Assembly: GCF_004011695.2 (NCBI RefSeq)
Contig: NC_082407.1
Coordinates: 2,232,001-2,296,000 of the forward strand
Reading direction: 5' to 3'
DNA from: Ascochyta rabiei
Lineage: Eukaryota; Ascomycota; Dothideomycetes; Pleosporales; Didymellaceae
DNA: 64,000 nt
Shown here: piece after piece, positions 30,692 to 43,161 of the stretch
Layout: each line of letters starts with the position of its first letter
Position numbering within the stretch: the stretch's first letter is position 1
Made by a program: the position numbers and the translations under genes
The notes under the pieces: model-generated
Database searches by the model: none
Told to the model about the DNA's origin: nothing
The model's input: the letters and a program-made list of their open reading frames with translations, nothing else

Positions 30692-31065
30692 CTTTAATGT
30701 AGAAGGAGAACATTGTATTCGCGCAACCTTCATTCAGCTGTTCAAGTCACTCCCCCAAAAGAGCCTTCGTAATCTAAAGACCATCTCTTAACTAGATCGA
30801 ATTTGCGAAAAAGCGAATTGTCACAATAGCCACTGAGAAAAATTCTGGTGACTACCATTCCTTGAATGGTACCTTTCCAACGTCACTAGTGTCAAGTTTG
30901 ATTAAAATGGGTTTGGTATGGTGCATCTTGAACGCGTGAAGAGAGTCCTACAGTGTGTCTCATGCTTGGATGTTCGCTTACAGGAGATCAGTCAACACGA
31001 TAGACGCAGACGGTATCCGAGTCTCTCGCACATCTTGCTCCATCAAGCGACGTCGACTACTACTT
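30692..31065. other. Convergent intergenic region
   Basis: 374 bp between the hydrolase relic and the CFT1 stop. Nothing recognisable. Confidence 0.5.
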
Positions 31066-34000
31066 CTATCTCCCTCTCCCGCCAAACACACCCCAACCAC
31101 CCAGCACCTCGCGCTCGCCCCAGAACACCCAGTCATCCGCCCCGGCCTTGCTCAGCCCCTCTCTCCTCTTCCACTCGCCCAGCTCGCCCCATCGCATTAG
31201 AAGATTTCCATCAACCATCCCGCGCCCCACGATTCCTGCATCCCATCCGCCATCCTCAGAATCGCTGGCTCGGAAAGCCTTCGGATTTAAACCGCACGCC
31301 GAGTCCAGCGCGTTGGCTAAGAAAGCACTGAGGCCTGAGAGACGGCGGTAGCTTGATTCGGAGAGGGGCGTGATGAGCGCCAGGGTTCCTGATTGGGTAG
31401 TATGCAGGATTTGGTGGACGGGCTGTGAAGAGGAAGGGGTGTCCATATCCACATCATCATCGTAGCCGTTTGTAGCCATGAATTCAGATGTCGTAGGCAT
31501 TTTGAGACTGGACTGGACGAGTGTGAGGGTTGTTGGGAAGTGTGCCGTGTGGAAGGTGGATTTGTGAAGGAGACGGGCCCCGCCTGCAGATTTAGGATCT
31601 GTTTTGATTGAGTCAGTACTTTGCGTGGTGATGGCATAGCATTGAGGAGAGGTATGGAAGACGTACTTTCAGGATCATACTGCAAGACTTGCAGATTCAT
31701 ATCTGCGTCTGCAACAATAATGTGGAGTTGTTCGTCGAATGGAAGAAACTCGGTTGTGATGCATTCGAGCTGGTGTTTACTACGGCCGAAGAGCATCATC
31801 TTATATGGTTCTTCCTGTTCGAATTATCAGTACCAGCACTTGTGACTCGCCTTCCGGTTCGACTTACTGTGTAGCCTGTAAACCAAACGCCCTTGAATGC
31901 GTCGCCCATCAACAGCATACCAGTGTCTGGAAGATTTTTGAGTGTGGTGACGTAACATTGCATGTCCATGAAAGCTACTGGTAGTAAAGTCCCATCCTCT
32001 TTCAGGCCTCTGACCATGCATTTCTGGCCCTGCGCCATGATGAGGAAGCCTTGGGTTCCAAGCTCCGAGACGGCGGATACTGCGCCCTTGACTTCATCTT
32101 TCACAATGAGCTTCAAGCGTTTATTGGTTTCCGGACGCTCAGGATCAGGGACAACGTTGATCACCTCGAAGATTCGGATGCATCCCTTTGTCGCGAGGTC
32201 TTCTCCATGGACTACTGATGTTCCGACAGCAATGAGGTCTTTGCGTTGGTGAGTCGCTTCTGATACCTCGAGGTTGAGGCTCTTGATACACAGAATGACT
32301 TCCTGTGGGTCAAAGATGTGGGTATCGATCTCTGTCCATGTTTTCTCGTCAATGACCTTAAGTACGCCACGCTCGACACGCGGCTTGAAGGCAGTGTCTT
32401 CTTTGGGCAATGCCTCATGGTAAGTGTCGTCTGGATTGAGGGCAAATTCTTCTTGCTGCCCCGTGCCTACGATATAGAGCCCCTTTGGATGGTAAGCAAA
32501 GGTGTGAACCTCGGAGCCTAATGGTAGTTGCCGTGTAGCCCAGCCTAGGTGTCCAAAATGTGTTTGTGGAGGGAGTTGAGAGATGCGAAGAGTATCAGTG
32601 GTATCGAGGTACGCGAAACCACGCTCGCAAGACGAGGTGTGGAATCGAGTGAGACCCTTGATGGCCTTTCCGCTCATCCCAATAACGCGGGGCGCACTAG
32701 ATGATTCCTTGAAAATGAATGATGGTGATGCTCCACGCTGAAAGACAGTGCTGTAGCCGCATATGTTGTCCAGCGCTAGGAGGGTGCTTTCGATCTTGAC
32801 CTCTTCCGAGGCCTCATCTGCCTCTTCAGGGAACCTCGGAACATGCTGTTGCGACAGCTTGACCCATCTCAGGTTCTTCGTCCACAGCTCGGTCGAGGAT
32901 CGTGCAGGAGAGTGGAAGGCCTTGTAGATGACGAGATCGTCGTTTGGGGTCCGGACCTAGAGATGTTAGTACATAATCGTTTGGTTCCTAGCTGTAGGAC
33001 TCACGATAAGATGTGGCGACCTTGTAGTCGCATCGCCAAGGTCAGCAGCGAGAATCTCGGTGATGGTGGCCTTGGCTGCACTGCGTCGAGGCACATAGTC
33101 GACAGTCAGTACAGGCGGTAAGAACCCTAGACCTTCTGCGACATAGCTGGGCTTCTCGAGCTCTGACATGGCGAAAACATGGAGGCCGCCTTCCGGTGTC
33201 AATAGGAAAGCGAAGACCTCAGTGAAAGTGGATGATCTGAAGAGCGATGCTGACAACCACTTGGTCGAAGACAGCCCGCTGGCCTCCACATCTTCCAGCT
33301 CACCGTCGCCGCTCGCCTTGAAGATCTTGACGCTGGAGTCTTCACGCAGGATCAACAGGTATGGGTCGGCGAAACTAGCATTGATGATGCGGAGTTCGTC
33401 GCCACTCTCTTCGTCTTCCATGGGAAGAATTTGGTCCATGTTGAGCTCTGTCCTGTTTTTAGCATTGAGTCACCACGTTCAATCCAGGAACGTACCAGAG
33501 TCGTATGTTCGAACTTCAGTGCGCATGACCTGCACCACCTTGGTCCCCCTTGCCAGAACACCAACGCTCAACGTGGAACCCTCTTCACGCTCAAAATCAC
33601 CCTTGTCGGTAGCCGTGAGCTCATTGCCGCTCACTTCGTACACCGTGGTCACCTCGTTGCCATCCTCGCCAGCTCGGCAGACCACTAGGTACTGATCGTA
33701 GTCAACATCCGAAGACATATTGGCCTCGGTGTCTTCGCCAAACGCGGCAGAGACACCTTGAGGCATCGCCTTCTTAGCATGCACAGCCCACACTCCCTTG
33801 GCCGAGACCAGCTCTGTCTGCGCGAGCTTGACTGGGTGCAATTCGCGATTTAGGGTGGTGATGGTCCCAGCAGCTCCTCGTCCGGTCGAAGCCACGATCT
33901 CTCCTTTGTTGATTGAGTCAGTGTCGTTGCCAGGATGTAGAACAACTTGGTTGATGGGTGCTATGCTAGGCAAGATATCGTGTATCCTGAATGTGTAAGA

Positions 34001-35503
34001 CCCAAGGGCAGAAGGCTCCGCAGCGGCCGATGTGATCTTCTTCACAGCTGGTGCTGTGTCGTTGTAGAGGTCGTCGTCCAGATCGTCGACTTCATCCTCG
34101 AGGTCCGACATATCGTCGTCCTGGTCAAGTCCAGCGTCTGACTGCTTTCGTCGCAGTTGAGTGGAGGCGCTTGTCCAGCCTATCAATGCTGACTCGCCGT
34201 CTTCGCTGCCGATGAACAGACGCCCACGCCCCAGGTTGGTCGTGCATGAAGCACCTGCCTTGAGTAGGTGTCCGCCATGTTCAGCGTCAACCGGTTGAAC
34301 CGTCATGCCAGACACAGTGCGGCCGTCCAGCGTAAAAGTCAAGATCAGCAGTCGTCCGTCGTTCAGTACAATAAGGACATCGCCCGATTCTTGGGATAGC
34401 AGCTCGACAGTGCACCCTTCCAGCCGCAGTGCCAGGCTAGATTGGTCGCTAAGTGGGAAGGATGTGCAGGCCTTGGCAAACTCGTTGACAGCCACGCCGT
34501 TGGCCTTGCCCGCCTGGTCTACATGAATGATGTCGTTGCCACCAACCAACAGCGCACCGCCGATTGGGTGTGGCAGGGGCACGACCCTGTTGACATCGTA
34601 GGGCAGGCCTGTGACGGACAGCAGCGTGGTGGAGGCTTTGTGCTCGAGGTCGAGGGTGAAGACAGTGTAGGTGAGGATGTCTTTGCGGTAGGCGAGCAGC
34701 GACGGAGCCGTGGCCTGCGAGGCGGCGATGACACCGAACGTGGGCTCGCGGTACTCGTGCAGGAAGGCGAGGTGGACGGGGTGGGTGAGGGTGGGGTCGA
34801 GGTTGGTCAAGGGCAGGACAAACGACGACGAGTAGGGGGTTGCGTGTGCGTCGTCGCCGTTGGCTGTGTTGTTGTTTGTGTTTGTGCTGGCGGTGTTCTT
34901 CCTCTCGTCGTCCGAGTCGTAGTCGTCCTCGGCCAGGTCGCGCTGGCGGAAGGGCAGGATGGCGAGGTTGTGGGCGCCGAACTTGAGGGCGGCGCATCTG
35001 TTGCTGGGATCGGCGGTGAGGAAGTTGTGCGTGTCTTTCAGCTCAGCACTCCACGGGGCAAGGCCAGGCAAGTCGGGGTTCTCATAGTAGTGTATTGATA
35101 TTGTATGGAGGTTGTAGCTCTCCGGGTCCCACTCCAGCAAGCTCAGCTTTGCGTCCCTGAATGCGACCAGCAGCGCCTCCGCCTTTGACTTTGTGTTGAG
35201 CGCCTTGACGCGCGCGAGCGAGAGGACGGTGCCGGCCAAGGGGAACTCGCCGAGCAGCACCAGCCTGGACGTGTTCTCGGTGCGCTGCACCTGCACGTCG
35301 GCGGCCTCGGTGTCGAGGTTGGCGGCCGCATTCTCAGCGCCGTCCTCGCCGGGCTTGACCTCGGTGACGGTGGCACGCAGCTCGAAGACCTGCAGCAGCG
35401 AGTTCTTGGCGACAACGAGGTTGGTCGCGCGCGACGACACAAAGGGCAGGGTGACGGCATGGCTGACGGCCGTCGGCGGCGCCAGCTCAGTGTAGCATTG
35501 CAT
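31066..35503 (-). CDS. CFT1: CFT1, CPSF160-type subunit of the cleavage and polyadenylation factor
   Basis: The large beta-propeller scaffold of the pre-mRNA 3'-end processing complex (CPSF160/Cft1), which organises recognition of the poly(A) signal in the nucleus. Five exons: 35503-33496, 33447-33005, 32956-31868, 31814-31667 and 31598-31066, with introns of 48, 48, 53 and 68 bp; all phases agree and the product is 1406 aa, the usual length. It starts [16 protein letters not shown], typical of fungal CFT1. An N-terminal MMS1_N-like propeller region has acidic insertions (near 490, [19 protein letters not shown]). The C-terminal CPSF_A region includes [35 protein letters not shown] and [14 protein letters not shown]. 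The DPENPKS junction confirms the last intron. Divergent from the gene at 35954. Confidence 0.93.
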
Positions 35504-35953
35504 GGGGCGGGCGTGGGGGCGCAGTGCTGCTCCTGCTCCTCATCCGATGCTACGAGACGGCCTTGGATCGACGCTGTCAGGGTCACGATGGTGTTGTTGG
35601 GTGTCGCGCGTCGAATGTCAAAAGAGCTAAGAGCCAAGAGTTGAACGCTAAGAGCTCGGAGCTAAACGCTAGGAGCTAGGAGCTAAACGCCAAGAGCTAA
35701 ACGCTAAGAGCTCCCTGGCCAGGTTTGTTTCGCTAGCCCCTGTCGCCCTGTCGCTCCGTCGCTCTGGCTCTGTCGATCCCGCGGTAGAACGTCATACTAC
35801 CACCTACCACTTCTCCGCAGCTTTCAGGTTCAGGCTGCAGCACTCTCTCCCTCTCTCCCTCTCTCATCGCACCCTTCACTCGAACATCTCAAGTGCAGCG
35901 CATAGGCATCGTCCCATCTCACACCGGATCGCCATTGACGCCGCCACAGCACC
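35504..35953. promoter_or_regulatory. Divergent promoter region of CFT1 and the LMBD1-like gene
   Basis: 450 bp between two outward-facing starts. It carries a short tandem repeat (35628-35711) and CTCTCTCCC pyrimidine runs near 35842-35862. No TATA box. Confidence 0.55.
35628..35711. repeat. Tandem repeat of AGCTAAACGCTAAGAG units
   Basis: About five degenerate copies of GAGCTAAACGCTAAGAGCT with internal GGAGCTAGGAGCT variants, in the CFT1/LMBD1 promoter region. Confidence 0.85.
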
Positions 35954-37794
35954 ATGGCGCTCATCCAGACCAGCCTCATCTGGGTCGCCTACGCCGTCGC
36001 CATTGGCATCCTGCTTGCCATAGCCTCCGTCTTCGTCTTCGTCTACCAGACGCCCCGTGAACGCGCCGCCTCGGCCACCATCGTGTGCATCTTCACTACC
36101 CTTGCCCTGCTTGCGACTGTCCTGCTTATTCCCGTCGATGTTGCTCTCGTCTCGTCGACCAGCCGCTCCAGCCTCGGCCGCAAGAAGGACTGGGCCACCC
36201 CAGAGAAGGTGCACGACATCACCCACACCCTGCAGATCGTCTACTACCTGCTGTACTCGCTCGACGCCCTTCTCTGCCTGCTGGTCGTGCCCTTTACCTA
36301 CTTTTACAACGAAGAATACGACGACGATGCTGCCGAGCACGGCGAGCAGACCGTAGGACAGCGCATCTTGGGCGCGCTCAAGTACACAATCGCATTCCTC
36401 CTCTTTATCGTCATCATCTTCCTCGTCGGCTTCTTCGTTCCCTTCGCCAAGCAGGCAAAGGGCGACAAGGGCCTGGACCTTGACTTCTTCAAGCATCTGT
36501 TGGCCGAGAACCGTAAGCAATCCCAAGCTCGCTTTGTATTCTTCTGCTCACACTCCCAGATGGCGAGCGTGCTCTGTCATTCGCTCTCGGACTCCTCATG
36601 ACCATTGGAACCATTCTCTTCGTTCTGTACACGGGCGCTGGCATGGCTCTTCTCCCAGTCGCCATGATCAAGTCTGCGCCCTCCATCTCTGCACCCACAC
36701 TCGCCGCCAACACAGCATCACAGCTCGAGGCCAACCGCGAGCGTCAGAGGCAACTCGAAGGCCGTGCTGAGGGCCGCCAGAACGGACTCGATGCTCGGGA
36801 TAGGCGTGAGCTGGAAGCCCTCAACCGCGAAGAGCGCACACTCATCCGCCGCGAGCGTCTTGCTGCCGAGTCTAGCGGAGAAGACCGACACTGGATCGTC
36901 AAGACCTGGATTAAGATTGAGGCCATTTTCCGCCCTCTGAAGCTAGTCGGCGGTCTAGTCCTCATGCTTTTCGCCCTCTTCATCTTCGCCAGCATGCTCA
37001 TCACCGGCATCGACAAGGCCAAGAACTCCATCTGTGGAGCGCACTGCGGTTACATCCTCGGCCATATCAACATCTTCCAGCCCCTGAACTGGATTCTCGT
37101 CAAGTCCTCCAAGGTCTTCCCTATTGACTACGTCCTCTTCTTGCTCCTGGTCCTGTTTCTTTTCTCCGCTTCGGTCGTTGGCATCGCCACTGCAGGCATC
37201 CGTTTCCTCTGGCTCACCATCTTCAAGATTCGCAAGGGCCACACCTCCCCGCAGGCCCTTCTCATGGCCACTGTGCTCCTCACCCTTATCGTCCTGGCCA
37301 TCAACTACTCCGTCGCCATGGTTGTTGCGCCCCAGTATGCCACGTTTGGCCCGCAGACGTACTGCGACCTCCCTGTCAACCACCTTGGTGATCAGCCCGA
37401 CTGCTCCGAGCACAAGGAGGCTGTCAAAGCCTGCTCTGAACTCGCAGACAATCCCGTCGCAAAGGATGTATGCACGCCTTCCGTGCTCAGCACCTTCATC
37501 AACCGCGTCACTATCAACTTTCCGTTCTTCGGCGTTGTGCTCTTCTGGGCTCAATTCGCCTTCTTGGGCGTGTATCTGATCGTGTTCCTGACCACACTCT
37601 TCAAAGTGCCCCAGCTGGACCAGGACCAGCTCGACCGTGATCTTGAAGAGGACGAAGAGGAGGGTCTGCTTGCTAGCACGGGACGCAGGTTCGGTGCAAC
37701 GTGGCAAGACATTACCGGCCGCTCCAAGAACACTTACGGCGCCACTGAGTCGAGGAACGGCGGCCGCAGCGGCGAAGGCGAAGGGTTGTTGTAA
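35954..37794 (+). CDS. LMBR1-domain membrane protein, probable lysosomal/vacuolar cobalamin transporter
   Basis: Exons 35954-36512 and 36560-37794 (47-bp intron, GTAAGC and CCCAG), product 597 aa. A polytopic membrane protein with about nine hydrophobic segments; the first ([19 protein letters not shown]) is at the N-terminus. Length and arrangement match the LMBD1 family, whose human member LMBRD1 takes part in export of cobalamin from lysosomes. A charged coiled segment (about 245-290, [15 protein letters not shown] onward) separates two membrane blocks, and a Cys-containing lumenal loop lies near 460-510. The C-terminus is acidic, then basic and Gly-rich. Many fungi do not use cobalamin, so the substrate is uncertain. 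Confidence 0.86.
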
Positions 37795-38707
37795 AGAGCC
37801 AGTCTTGATCCTCAAGGGTGGAATCTGACCTTTTAATCTCTTCTCCCATACATTCATGCCCATATCTTTTCGGTCTACCGGTCTGCTTTGGATGGATACA
37901 TGCTCATGATACCTTATGTTTGTTTTTGGCGCTACAGTCTAGTCACTTCCAATCAGTTCCAATCAATTCAACGTTGTACATGACTCCCTATCGAAACCAC
38001 CACACCAGCGCTTGGCAACCCAACTACGCTTCCCAACCTTCTCTACCGTCGCCAGTAGCCGCCCGAGCAGACCACGCCCACTCCTTCAGCACCCATCGAA
38101 CACTGGCCCGATTCTCCGCTTGCCACATGCCATGTCATTGTACTCGTGGTACCACAACAACACATGGCGATTTCGCACTCCAGTATCGCTCGGCCTAGAC
38201 GCGCGTTGCATTCATTCACCCCATCTAGTAGTGCAGTACCAAAAGTATTTTCGTCATCGTTATGGTTGTTGTGGAAGACCTACATTGTTACACTTCGCTG
38301 CCCCCTTTCTTTATCATTGTTCGTCTTTGGGTTTGCAGGATGTCGTAAGTGTGGTGGAGTGACATACGTGTTAGCTGAAGGTGATGTAGTTCGCGTGGTT
38401 GAGAAGGGTGCATGTCAGGTTGGAGAGCATCGATTGGGGTTGGAGAGGGGATGGCGTGCCTCTAGGTTCAGTGTTGTGACGTCTTACTGTCCAAAGGATG
38501 TGGGATGTTTGGTGGGATGTTTGGTGGGGAGATGGGTTGAGGTGGAGTTGTACTGCATGAATGAAATGGCAAGGGCTGTTCGGTGGATCACGCAAAACTT
38601 TGTGGGGAGAAAAGGGAAAGAGCAGGTTGTGATGGGATAGACATGTTCTCATTCAAATGTTATTCATAGCTTCTCAGCTTTTCGATCCACCTCGTGGGCC
38701 GCGACGC
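37795..38707. other. Convergent intergenic region
   Basis: 913 bp between converging genes. Plus-strand ORFs at 37818-38198 and 38146-38640 have no family features and no codon structure I trust. A TTTGGTGGGATG direct repeat lies near 38508-38530. Confidence 0.55.
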
Positions 38708-40346
38708 TTAGAGCGACCTCTTGCCGCCCTTTGACTTTCCGCCAAAGCCGGGGCCCTTGCCGCCGCCACGGCCCTTGTCGATTTTGACAATGAAGACGCC
38801 GCGCTCGATGGTGTTGACGAGGATGTAGCCGGAGGGGAACAGGAAGTGGGACCAGGTGCCGACGAAGGTCACGGTGCCCTCGCCCGCGTCGTCCTCGGGG
38901 TAGATGTCGAAGAAGGCCTCGGTAGTGACGCCCTTGCCGGTGGGGTCCTTCTTGATGGAGCGGATGTCGTGGACCCAGAGACCGTTGCCGTAGTTGGACT
39001 GGTAAGCCAGGCCGTCGACAATGTACAGGTTGTGGTCAATGCCCTTCTTGTCGGTGGCGAAGAAGTTACCGGTGTACTTGGGGTTCTTGAGGTCAGACAG
39101 ATCAGCAATGTGGGTGACGGGGCGGCCAGACGCGGCAGGACCGGCCTTGTTCTGCTCGTCGAGCTCGTCGTTGAACAGGATGAACTGGTGCCAGTTGCGC
39201 TCGGTCCACCAACCCTGGTGGGTGTAGGAGGCGCCGGGGTACGAGAGCTTGGACAGGACCTCGGATGCAGGCTTGCCGTCTTTGGAGGTCGAGTCGTAAA
39301 TGGTGACGGTGTCCTAGCAGGGAACAAGTGTTAGTTGCTGACATATCTTAACTGCAGCTGGTGCTAGAGACTACGAGGAAACGAATATACATACTTCATT
39401 GTAACCCACGCAGATGTTGCGTCCGCGGTAGCGGCGGTCAGGGCCGTTGTAGGTCACGCATTGCGCGTCGTGGACGTAGCCGTCCTGGCTGGCACAGCCG
39501 GGGGTGGAGGGCTTGGTGGGGTCCTTGAGATCAATGTACTGCAGACCGGCAGCACAAGTCTGGTTGCGGGGTTGAGCACCGACGGCAATGGCGTACTCGT
39601 TGTCCCAGTCAATGACAATGTTGTGTGTGCGACCGATGGGGAGGGTGTCGCTGAAGAGACCAGTCAGGTCCTTCTGGGTGTCAAAGACCTTGGGGTTCTT
39701 GGGGTCAAGCGTAAGAAGCTTGTTGAGGTCGAAGATCTGCACGTTATGGTTGACGGCCTCAGAGCCGATGACAACGTAGTCGTTCAGGACTCGGATCTCG
39801 CGCCATCGGGAACCAATGGGGTCCTGAGCAGGCAGGCGACCGATGTACTCAATCTTGCCCTTCTTGGTGATCTCAATGAAGGCAGCACCGCTGAACTGGC
39901 CAATGATACCAAACTCACGGCCGTTCTTGGCAGTCCACCCCCAACTGGAGGATCCACGACCCTCGGGGCCACCAAGATCAGCGTGGTTGGCAAAGTCGTA
40001 GAGGTCGATGTTGTCGCAACGGAAAGTCTGGTTGGCATTGCCCTTCTCGACAATGGCGAGTCCCTTCTTGCACTCGACCTTCTCCTTCTTGCCGAACTTG
40101 ACGGCCTCGTAGTTCTTCCACGACGGCCACAGCTCGGTGTTGTTGGCACCAACGCGCAGCTCCTCATCGTGTGCCCATTGGTCCTAGAGATGGTTAATAT
40201 TCGTTGATTGGCTGGCCATCGGCAGCACCTACAGTCTTGAGCTTCATCAAGTGAGCGTGGACAGCACCCGATGCATACTCTTGGGCAGAGTACGCCGCGG
40301 CGTTAACCGCAACGGGCAATGCGAGGGAAGCCAGAGAGAACTTCAT
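38708..40346 (-). CDS. Secreted regulatory-P-domain (LVIVD/choice-of-anchor-B type) protein
   Basis: Exons 40346-40233, 40183-39395 and 39313-38708 (introns 49 and 81 bp), product 502 aa. An N-terminal signal peptide (MKFSLASLALPVAVNAAAYS) is followed by a beta-propeller-like region. Motif-like stretches include FRCDNIDLYDFANHADLGG, SRWREIRVLNDYVVIGSE, AVNHNVQIFDLNKLL, SYTHQGWWTERNWHQFILFN and FFATDKKGIDHNLYIVDGL. Fungal relatives are annotated as regulatory P domain-containing and resemble bacterial choice-of-anchor-B proteins. Enzymatic function is unknown. Several Asn-X-Ser/Thr sites fit a secreted protein. The tail is basic and Gly-rich (GRGGGKGPGFGGKSKGGKRS). Confidence 0.83.
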
Positions 40347-42047
40347 CTTGGCGGCAGATGCAGTGGAGTTGGATTGAGCAAGAATGAGCACATTGTCTTA
40401 CGGCGACACATGTCACTATTTATACAGCATTGTCTCGCTGTTTGGATCCGACTTCTTCGCACTGCATCTTCATCCAGCAGTTCATCTGCTCGTTACCGGC
40501 TTGGAAGTCGACCATCGGTGCTGGGCAGACACGCGCGCTTGGCATACTACACCGGTTGAAGAAGGTGAGATCAGCACCAAACTTTACCCTTCAGGCAGGT
40601 GAGGTGTCTAGCTTCTGGATGCTGTGCACTCGCCACAGCAGCTCTCAAGTGATAACACCTTGCGCCATTTGACGCTATCACTGGGCGTCTTGGCCCGCAT
40701 CGCTTTGCAGGTTGTTGCTGTTCGGACGAAGTCAACACGAGCCATGAAGGTGCGAGCCAAGACACCATAGATTGAACAACTCAGGAACAGGCGTGGAGCA
40801 AGCACTCGCTGCAGGACCAAGACTTCTTCGATACTTCGTCATGCGAGCCGCTCAGGTTCCCAGATCCGCGCGATAGAACAACTAGAGATGAGATGAAGCA
40901 GTTGGTGGTTTTGGTGGACTAGACTCGAGGGGAAACAATACGACGTCTTTGGCGGAGCTGGTCTGGCAGCGGAAGGCACTTGCGCGTGCCAAGAGTTATT
41001 TTTGCGGGGGCGGGACGCCGTCGACGACAGACTTGGTCTTGCACAACAAGACCGTCCAACCGTTGCCAGCCGCGGCCACCTCGTACACCTGCCTAAAAGA
41101 CGATCGCGTGGAGGTAACTGACATCAAGGTACACAGTCTGGAGGTAAGGCAAATTCGCCACTTCGACGCGCATGCTTGTGCTTTATTGGCTTGCCGTGTA
41201 AATGCAGGCAAGAGAGGTCTTCGTCGGGTCTTGCACTCCGAATTTTCCATCCCATCGCCTCGGTGTCGTGGCAAACTCCTCCGTCACTCAATCGAAAGGC
41301 TGCATGTGCTCAGCGGAATGACGAATCCAGTGCATACACCTCAAAAAAAGAGCGTTAGGCCTTGTACGGAACCAATCCTGGTGTTGGAGGCCTCCCTTTT
41401 GCAGTCTGAGTGGAGCGACTTACTTCATGGCCCAATATCAGAAGCTGTGTAGATATGAATGATTATAGGGTAGGATACGTCTATGAGCTTCGCTGACCCA
41501 CCTGGATTGCAAGGTGTTGCACTCTAGATGGAATCATGTGATACCTGAGCTACACGATCCGGTACAACATGAGCCCGAGTGCTACATCATCGAGCCGAAG
41601 TCAACGAAGATCCGCCTATCAAGGACGCGAAACAGTGAGGTCCCCAACGTTGTGCGTCTGCGGCACGTCAGTAATCTGAAGCCAATTGGAAAGAAACCCC
41701 TGGCGCAGGGCGTGTCAGGCACGCCTATAGATAAGCAGCGAAGGATTCGGGAAGGGAGTGTGGGAACGCAGGGACCTGTGCTGAAAGAGCGGAAACGCAA
41801 AGAATACATTTTGATCCTAGGCCCGCCTTAAGTTTCGTACAGCAGCGCTGTTTGAGTCTCGATGACACGGCTATGCTCCAAGTAACGTCATCCAGTACCA
41901 TCGCTCATACGCTCAAGAGAGACAAGACTCGCGCAATCATGCTTCACAACGGCTCTTGAACCCTAGTCATTCATCTCACTCCCAATACCCCAGGAAGCAC
42001 CTCAAAGCTCCAAACTGTGCCAACGCTGCGTCAAAACACGGCTGCTA
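40347..42047. other. Gene-free region
   Basis: 1.7 kb. The first 100 bp hold the TATA-containing promoter of the secreted protein. ORFs at 40949-41452 and 41514-41831 start at non-ATG codons or lack family features; I do not support a gene. Confidence 0.5.
40417..40424 (-). promoter_or_regulatory. TATA box of the secreted regulatory-P-domain gene
   Basis: TATAAATA on the minus strand, 71-78 bp upstream of the ATG at 40346. Position and sequence fit a core promoter TATA element. Confidence 0.65.
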
Positions 42048-42699
42048 TTAGTACCCACACTTGGATACTATATCCACCTCAATACCTGGATGCTCAATCT
42101 CAACCAGCACACGTAGCTTGCTCAGTGCCCTCGCTCTCACTTTCTTTGTTTCCTCTTCGTTACTATTCCATCCCCACTTATGCAGCACGACCTCAATCTC
42201 AATCCGCTTCAACCCCTCCAGATCCCACTGTTCCATATTTGGCGTATCCATCCAAAAGATAGGGCTCACACTCAGACCACACACGCCCTCGGTGATGTAG
42301 CTCCGTTGGTGGTACTTGACAGATGTGATCGATTTGCGTTGCACATGCGTCAGGGACTGGACCCAGATGCGCAGGTGGCCGTTGTGGCGGCCCTCGAAGG
42401 TGCTGTACAAGTAGGGAAAGAGACGGGCTTCGGCATATATCTGGCGATTGACTTGTAGAAGGGCCAGGGCATGTGGGCTGGCGTTGTTGGCGCGTGGCTT
42501 GCCTTCGGTCATATTGATTGACCAAGTGTTGCCGCCGAGAGCGAAGGCGTAAATCTCATTGCGGAGCTCGGCAGGGAGGCGGAAGAGTTTTGAGTCGGTT
42601 TGCGCGTTAGGTGTTCTGTTTTTGTTAGTTTGTCTATTGCAAATGTTGTGAAAATACTCACTTGAGACCAGACTCGATCGTACGCATGGGCTCCGTCAT
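42048..42699 (-). CDS. 2EXR/F-box-like hypothetical protein
   Basis: Exons 42699-42662 and 42615-42048 (46-bp intron, GTGAGT donor, CAAACTAAC branch region, AACAG acceptor), product 201 aa. The start of the second exon carries the LPAELRNEIYAFALGGN motif typical of the large fungal 2EXR/DUF7730 family, followed by LLQVNRQIYAEARLFPYLYS, the second signature of the family. These proteins are abundant and uncharacterised in filamentous ascomycetes. No signal peptide or membrane segment. A decayed relative lies 0.5-1 kb upstream on the same strand (43162-43739). Confidence 0.75.
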
Positions 42700-43161
42700 G
42701 GTTTGTATACCCTTGCGTTATTCTACGGTCGCGCCTGACACAGTGTTGGTTTAATTACTGTGCGCGAGTTGATAGTTGACACTGATCAATGGATAATTGG
42801 TGGTATGTGCGTGGTGAAGGCTGAATATATCTCAAGTGCGACTTTGCCGACACCCAATCTGGACGATGCTTTCACTTGACTTGCATCGAGGAAAACTTGA
42901 ATTACAATAGCTGAAATAGCTGGTACATGGTGAAATTCAAAATTTTATGAATGTGGAACTCAGTGAATCTATTGCTGACAATAAACCGACGAGAAACTCA
43001 TGCAAACTCACCAATCCCTTTGCAGAAGGGAATCTTCTGTCGAGGCTTACAGTCTTTAATTTGCTTAGCCACCCAGCTGATCACTTAATCACTTGTCTAG
43101 AGTTACTCAGAAAGCTGGTATTCCCAGAAAAGCTGGTATGCCCTGGCTTCATGTAGCTTAC
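42700..43161. other. Spacer between the 2EXR-like gene and its decayed relative
   Basis: 462 bp, A/T-richer than the housekeeping blocks; nothing recognisable beyond the presumed promoter of the 2EXR-like gene. Confidence 0.5.

Noticed and set aside
36955..37863. Minus-strand ORF of 302 codons
   Set aside because: Antisense to the LMBD1-like gene.
40949..41452. Plus-strand ORF of 167 codons
   Set aside because: No ATG at the start and no motifs or splice context.
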